Below the pieces are notes generated by a model. That model did no database searches and was not told where the DNA came from. It worked only from the letters and a program-made list of their open reading frames with translations. A stretch of DNA of 18,235 nucleotides from NCBI GenBank assembly GCA_964516055.1, contig CAZEYK010000017.1:1-18235 (forward strand). Direction: 5' to 3'. Shown piece after piece: positions 15,331-18,235 of this stretch (positions are counted from its first letter, which is position 1; every line of letters begins with the position of its first letter). The position numbers were made by a program, and so were the translations under genes. This stretch comes from JABIEQ01 sp964516055 (GTDB taxonomy: Bacteria > Patescibacteriota > Patescibacteriia > Magasanikbacterales > UBA922).

Positions 15331-16749
15331 TTACAAAGCCTTTCGACGTTTCAACAAAATAAATGGTGTCTTCACAAAAATAATAATATCAAGAAACAAA
15401 CTCCAATGTTCAATATAAAAAACATCAAGCCGGACTTCATCTTCATACAAAAGATCACTCCTACCGGAAATTTGCGATAATCCCGTAACCCCTGGTTTTA
15501 CCGTAAACACTTTACGATGTTCATCAATATAGCCAGCAACCTCTCGCGACTGATGCGGTCTTGGCCCCACCAAACTCATCGTACCAAACAACACATTAAA
15601 AAATTGTGGAAGCTCATCCAAACTAAACCGACGAAGAACACTGCCAACTCTCGTCACTCGTGGGTCGTTACCAACTTTATAAATAGGGCCACTTCGTGTA
15701 TTTTGCTTCGCAATAAGTTTTTCTTCTTTTGCCAAAGCTTTTTTCCCTGATTCGCCAAACTGGTCACCAGTACAATCTTTCACATGCATAGACCGAAATT
15801 TATATGCAGTAAATATTTTTCCTCGTAAACCAACCCGTTCATTTTTATACAACACAGGGCCTCTTGTATCAATCCAAATCAAGAGCGAAATCAATACCAT
15901 GAAAGGAAACGTACACAAGATAAGAATAATAACCACAACCACATCAAAAAGACGCTTCACTACTCTCCCCCATCCATCAAGTGGAGTACGCTTAAGCTCT
16001 ACCACAGGAAATCCTGCCAACGGATGCGCCACACTATGACTCGCGTATGAAGAAAACTGATCTGCCGCATACTTAAACACAATATGCCGATCATGACAAA
16101 AAGAAATAAGAAAAAGCATTTTTTCACGAGACAAAAAAGGATCAACAACAATCAACTCATCAACACAAAGTAAAGATAATTCTTGTTGTTGTTTTGCACC
16201 AAATGTTATATATGAACCCACAACTTCATATCCAAGTTCTGGCCGTCGCTCTAATGCACCACTCATTTCAACAATTCTATCTGCTGATCCAACCAAAACA
16301 ACATGCCGCAACCCAATCCGCAAACGATAAAACAATCCTTTCAACCCACGCAACACAAGCCTGCCAGCAATCACATACACTATTGCCAATCCATAGCCAA
16401 ATAAAATCAAAAATCGTGAATCAAACAACTGTTGTGTAAAAACAATATATAGCGCAATCAATGACAAACCGATAGTACAAGCCATAACAACACGTACCAC
16501 ATCAAAAGAAAACTTTCTATTTTTATTATGGGAATATAACCCCGAAAACGCGAATATAATAACCCCTAAAATAGCTGCCCAAATACTTACCTCAAAAAAA
16601 TCTGATCGCGTCAACGAAAATGCCACAGGCTTAAGAGAAATAGCCCAATCAGAAAAGCGTAAGATATAGGCACTTGCCGCCGCCAACAATAACAGAAAAA
16701 AATCCAGCGGAACCAATAACACCATGAAGATAAATTCAAATCGTTTCAT
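15331..16749 (-). CDS. WcaJ-like polyprenyl-phosphate glycosyl-1-phosphate transferase
   Basis: A 472-residue membrane enzyme that starts glycan assembly by moving a sugar-1-phosphate from a nucleotide sugar to undecaprenyl phosphate. Four hydrophobic segments (about 8-30, 54-73, 84-105, 112-134) are followed by a nucleotide-binding-like domain (RHVVLVGSADRIVEM, 148-162). The C-terminal bacterial-sugar-transferase domain starts KRLFDV (265-270) with its own membrane re-entrant helix. Motifs: GPVLYKNERVGLRGKIFTAYKFRSM (297-321, split here), DPRVTRVGSVLRR (362-374), SLDELPQFFNVL (376-387; catalytic Asp378-Glu379 pair), LVGPRPH (393-399) and KPGVTGLSQISGR (418-430). First gene of the glycan operon, with its own promoter back to back with that of rnpB. 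The sugar (glucose, galactose or other) is not determined. Confidence 0.95.
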   Translation of the reverse strand: MKRFEFIFMVLLVPLDFFLLLLAAASAYILRFSDWAISLKPVAFSLTRSDFFEVSIWAAILGVIIFAFSGLYSHNKNRKFSFDVVRVVMACTIGLSLIALYIVFTQQLFDSRFLILFGYGLAIVYVIAGRLVLRGLKGLFYRLRIGLRHVVLVGSADRIVEMSGALERRPELGYEVVGSYITFGAKQQQELSLLCVDELIVVDPFLSREKMLFLISFCHDRHIVFKYAADQFSSYASHSVAHPLAGFPVVELKRTPLDGWGRVVKRLFDVVVVIILILCTFPFMVLISLLIWIDTRGPVLYKNERVGLRGKIFTAYKFRSMHVKDCTGDQFGESGKKALAKEEKLIAKQNTRSGPIYKVGNDPRVTRVGSVLRRFSLDELPQFFNVLFGTMSLVGPRPHQSREVAGYIDEHRKVFTVKPGVTGLSQISGRSDLLYEDEVRLDVFYIEHWSLFLDIIIFVKTPFILLKRRKAL

Positions 16750-16772
16750 AAAGAGAAAAAAATGATACCCTT

Positions 16773-16801
16773 ATCATAACCAAAAAAATACAATTCTGCA
16801 A
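16773..16801 (-). promoter_or_regulatory. Promoter of the glycan operon
   Basis: On the minus strand TTGCAG (16796-16801), 17-base spacer, TATGAT (16773-16778). Start near 16766 gives a leader of about 17 bases with no Shine-Dalgarno sequence. Confidence 0.7.
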
Positions 16802-16802
16802 C

Positions 16803-16831
16803 TTGACAATTTAGCTAATTTAGGCTATTAT
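16803..16831 (+). promoter_or_regulatory. Promoter of rnpB
   Basis: Consensus TTGACA (16803-16808), 17-base spacer, TATTAT (16826-16831). Start predicted near 16838, right at the 5' end of the RNase P RNA. The best promoter in the window; its -35 lies one base from the -35 of the divergent glycan operon. Confidence 0.9.
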
Positions 16832-16840
16832 TATGATTAT

Positions 16841-17239
16841 CTTGTTCATTACAGACGATTGCTCCAATACGTGTATTGGAGAGGAAAGTCCGAACTCCCA
16901 CTAGTACCTCGTACTAGTGTCATGGTAGTGGGTAACGCCCACCTTCTTGCTCGCGAGAGTAAGGACGGGATAGTGCCACAGAGACAATACTAATCCGGTT
17001 CTGCCGGATGAAAGGTGAAAAGTGTATAGACGTTTTTGTTCTTAAGACAAAAGCGACGATACTCGGCTCTTGGCAACAAGATGCCGTGGTAAACCCTACC
17101 TGGAGAAAGAGCAGCGTTCACGCCTTGAGCGAGTTCGAAAAGGTAGCTCGTTAGAGCGTAGTAGTAATACTACGTCGAGAGAAATAATCGTCACCCGGCA
17201 CTGCCGGGCTACAAAATTCGGCTTATCGTAATAAACAAG
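16841..17239 (+). ncRNA. rnpB: RNase P RNA (bacterial type A-like, reduced P15 region)
   Basis: The catalytic RNA that matures tRNA 5' ends. Terminal helix P1 pairs CTTGTT/ATTAC at 16841-16852 with GTAAT/AACAAG at about 17228-17239. The conserved core is clear: GAGGAAAGTCC (CR-I, about 16880-16890), AGTGCCACAGAGA (about 16973-16985), GGTAAACCC (about 17089-17097) and CGGCTTATCG near the 3' end. Compared with E. coli, the segment between GGAGAAAG and CCTTGAGC is cut to a tiny hairpin GCG-TTCA-CGC (17114-17123), so P15-P17 with the GGU loop that pairs with tRNA CCA is missing. CR-V reads ACAAAATTCGGCTTA (17211-17225) where the usual form is ACAGAAyCCGGCTTA. About 399 bases long, with its own promoter and terminator. 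Confidence 0.93.
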
Positions 17240-17244
17240 ACAAC

Positions 17245-17278
17245 AAAAAACATCGCAATATCGCGATGTTTTTTGTTA
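17245..17278 (+). terminator. Terminator of rnpB
   Basis: ACATCGC (17250-17256) pairs with GCGATGT (17263-17269), loop AATATC, with a preceding A-run and a T-run through 17274. The A-run and T-run extend the stem. Confidence 0.9.
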
Positions 17279-17281
17279 CAA

Positions 17282-17287
17282 TATAAT
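17282..17287 (+). promoter_or_regulatory. -10 box candidate for the DUF2164 gene
   Basis: TATAAT at 17282-17287, just after the rnpB terminator, without a recognisable -35. Start near 17294 would give a leader of about 15 AT-rich bases. Confidence 0.45.
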
Positions 17288-17308
17288 AAGTATATATTTA
17301 CAAAATTT

Positions 17309-17557
17309 ATGATAAAAATAACAGACCTTATTCCCAAAGAATCAAAAACACATTATATATATAAAATCATGACCTTTTTTGAACAAGAACGAGATGAACA
17401 AATTGGAGTAATTGCCGCAGAGGAAGTATTAACCTTTTTCTTACAATCAATAGGCCCAGCCATATATAATAAGGGCATACAAGATGCATCATCTGTAATA
17501 AAAGAAAAAACAGACGGGATCGCCCTAGATCTCGACGCATTAAAAAAAGCAGACTAA
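17309..17557 (+). CDS. DUF2164 family protein
   Basis: A small 82-residue protein, MIKITDLIPKESKTHY at the start. The DUF2164 pattern is clear: FFEQERDEQIGVIAAEEVLTFF (29-50, split here; the family has FeeErdEeiGdlaAeelLdF), GPAIYNKGIQDA (about 54-65; family YNqGiqDA) and a C-terminal DLDALKK. The frame is open 12 codons upstream from a TTG, but that part overlaps the rnpB terminator, so ATG 17309 is used. Function unknown; no membrane segment or cysteine. The TAA stop codon is the loop of the terminator that follows. Confidence 0.88.
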   Translation: MIKITDLIPKESKTHYIYKIMTFFEQERDEQIGVIAAEEVLTFFLQSIGPAIYNKGIQDASSVIKEKTDGIALDLDALKKAD

Positions 17558-17567
17558 GTCTGCTTTT
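17545..17567. terminator. Bidirectional terminator whose loop is the DUF2164 stop codon
   Basis: AAAAGCAGAC (17545-17554), loop TAA (17555-17557), GTCTGCTTTT (17558-17567). On the plus strand it ends DUF2164; on the minus strand the stem is followed by seven Ts (17542-17548), a better U-tract, and it would end the acidic small ORF arriving from the right. Confidence 0.85.
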
Positions 17568-17584
17568 CTGTGTGGATGAAAAGA

Positions 17585-17671
17585 CTATTCATCATCATCC
17601 TCTTCTTCATATTCATCATCGTCAGACCAAACAGTATACTCTTGGTCTTCTTCTTCATCATCATGATACAT
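17585..17671 (-). CDS. 28-residue extremely acidic peptide
   Basis: ATG at 17669-17671 opens a frame MYHDDEEEDQEYTVW followed by SDDDEYEEEDDDE and TAG: 18 of 28 residues are Asp or Glu and there is no Lys or Arg. A GTG three codons upstream is an alternative start. It is supported as a real gene by a good promoter (TTGCCG, 17 bases, TATACT at 17724-17752), a leader of about 46 bases and a terminator 17 bases past the stop. The plus-strand ORF over the same bases is a low-complexity shadow. No family is recognised. Such a peptide could mimic nucleic acid, chelate metal or bind a basic protein; this is speculation. Alternatively the transcript of about 170 bases acts as an RNA. Confidence 0.55.
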   Translation of the reverse strand: MYHDDEEEDQEYTVWSDDDEYEEEDDDE

Positions 17672-17698
17672 ATGTACCACTATATACTACAAATAGAT

Positions 17699-17716
17699 AT
17701 TCACGGTGGCGTGAAT
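17699..17716 (-). promoter_or_regulatory. 5'-terminal hairpin of the acidic-peptide transcript
   Basis: Perfect 7-bp stem ATTCACG (17699-17705) and CGTGAAT (17710-17716), loop GTGG on the plus strand. Transcription from the predicted promoter would start at about 17717, so this hairpin would be the very 5' end of the mRNA. It could protect the RNA from 5' decay or be an operator. Confidence 0.55.
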
Positions 17717-17723
17717 AAAAACA

Positions 17724-17752
17724 AGTATATCGAGCTCCTTTTCCCACGGCAA
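17724..17752 (-). promoter_or_regulatory. Promoter of the acidic-peptide gene
   Basis: On the minus strand TTGCCG (17747-17752), 17-base spacer, TATACT (17724-17729). Good match and spacing. Confidence 0.65.
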
Positions 17753-17811
17753 CATCACTTATTCACATACTGGGGATAAAAATAAAAAAACTATAACTAT
17801 AGATTTTTTCT

Positions 17812-18235
17812 TGTGCGATTGGAGAGAGTATGTGGAAACACAATTGCCGAGTCTCACGGGGCTGGATGTTCCGCCGGACTCTTCTGCTGCCCACGATGAC
17901 CTTGACTCACTCTGAGTAGTGTCGAGACTTGATGATACCGCCGCGTGGTCTATCTTCCACAAACAGGGACATCGGCGGCCGTGCCCTTACGTGTCAACCC
18001 GTGTTGGTCCACAAGCACGAGCGGACACCATCGGGCGACGAAGATCACATGTATATTGTTACTTTAAGGCGATTTAGGACTGCCTCCTGGTCACAGACCT
18101 TAGTCGCTGGACGCGGTTAACTGATCGAACATTCAGCACTCTTGCACCACCGGAGGGCCTTGAAGGTGCACGAGACAGGAGTGGCTCAACACGGGCGCTC
18201 AATCTTGTCTGGTGGACATCTGGCCCCGTCAACAC
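17812..18235. other. GC-rich segment of unknown nature, no supportable gene
   Basis: By hand count 231 of 415 bases from 17821 on are G or C (about 56%), against about 25-42% in neighbouring lines. All six frames are interrupted; the longest ORFs (63 and 67 codons) resemble no family. One plus-strand frame near 17810-17915 gives a protein-like stretch (WREYVETQLPSLTGLDVPPD and onward) ending in TGA. Many short hairpins are present: GCGATTG/CAATTGC (17815-17821, 17841-17847) around a GAAA-capped stem, GAGTC/GACTC (17849-17853, 17877-17881), ACTCA/TGAGT (17905-17917), CCGCCG/CGGCGG (17938-17943, 17973-17978) enclosing GTGG/CCAC, and GGTC/GACC (18089-18099) inside GACT/AGTC. It is not rRNA or tmRNA by any motif I know. 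Foreign or chimeric DNA, a decayed gene or a structured RNA all remain possible. Confidence 0.6.

Noticed and set aside
17570..17779. Plus-strand 69-codon ORF of hydrophobic residues
   Set aside because: It is the antisense shadow of the GAT/GAA repeats encoding the acidic peptide; phenylalanine/isoleucine runs come from low complexity and it has no promoter or family match.
17759..18120. ORFs of 67 (minus) and 63 (plus) codons in the GC-rich end
   Set aside because: No recognisable domain, frames broken by stops on both sides and they overlap each other; composition suggests chance ORFs.
17812..18235. rRNA, tmRNA or group II intron in the GC-rich end
   Set aside because: I looked for 16S/23S conserved words, tmRNA 5'/3' ends and a domain V-like hairpin and saw none.
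1..18235. CRISPR array, insertion sequence or toxin-antitoxin pair
   Set aside because: No regularly spaced direct repeats, no transposase motifs, and no small gene pair with a recognisable toxin fold.

Overview
The window reads as part of a chromosome of a Candidate Phyla Radiation (Patescibacteria) bacterium, probably of the Parcubacteria/Magasanikbacteria type. The basis is a compact AT-rich genome with gene overlaps of a few bases, a large DUF4012 membrane protein next to a DUF11-like surface protein, a FemAB/PAP2/nucleotidyltransferase/MltG wall operon, tRNA genes without encoded CCA, and start codons with no Shine-Dalgarno sequence. TGA is used as a stop, so the UGA-recoding lineages (Gracilibacteria, Absconditabacteria) are unlikely. 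The taxon is inferred from gene content, not from a marker tree.

Layout. (1) 1-4915, minus strand: a wall and metabolism run transcribed leftward, FemAB-like aminoacyl transferase > PAP2 phosphatase > sugar-phosphate nucleotidyltransferase > MltG > malic enzyme > QueA (cut by the window edge). The first four genes overlap or lie within 3 bases of each other. mltG contains a 10-N gap whose flanks carry a duplicated 12-mer; collapsing it restores one 343-residue frame. (2) 4916-6710, plus strand: divergent nusB and rnc, a terminator, then tRNA-Lys(CTT) and tRNA-Arg(TCG), closed by a strong two-way terminator. (3) 6732-11557, minus strand: a DUF4012 protein with an N-terminal CCHC zinc knuckle, then a DUF11-like protein with a lysine-rich histone-H1-like tail. 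Both are predicted to have a single membrane pass with a large outer domain. (4) 11666-16749, minus strand: a surface-glycan operon (WcaJ-like initiating phosphosugar transferase and three GT4 glycosyltransferases) ending in a terminator. (5) 16803-17567, plus strand: the RNase P RNA gene with a good promoter and terminator, then a small DUF2164 gene. (6) 17545-17752, minus strand: a complete small transcription unit encoding a 28-residue, extremely acidic peptide. (7) About 17812-18235: a segment of about 56% GC, unlike everything else here, with no gene I can support.

Functionally the window is mostly cell envelope: peptidoglycan trimming and cross-bridge chemistry, lipid-carrier recycling, glycan assembly and large surface proteins, interleaved with RNA maturation (RNase III, RNase P RNA, NusB, two tRNAs, QueA). 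The most distinctive points are the two adjacent surface proteins with nucleic-acid-binding-like cytoplasmic tails, the acidic micropeptide unit with a hairpin at its 5' end, the reduced P15 region of the RNase P RNA paired with CCA-less tRNA genes, and the unexplained GC-rich end.
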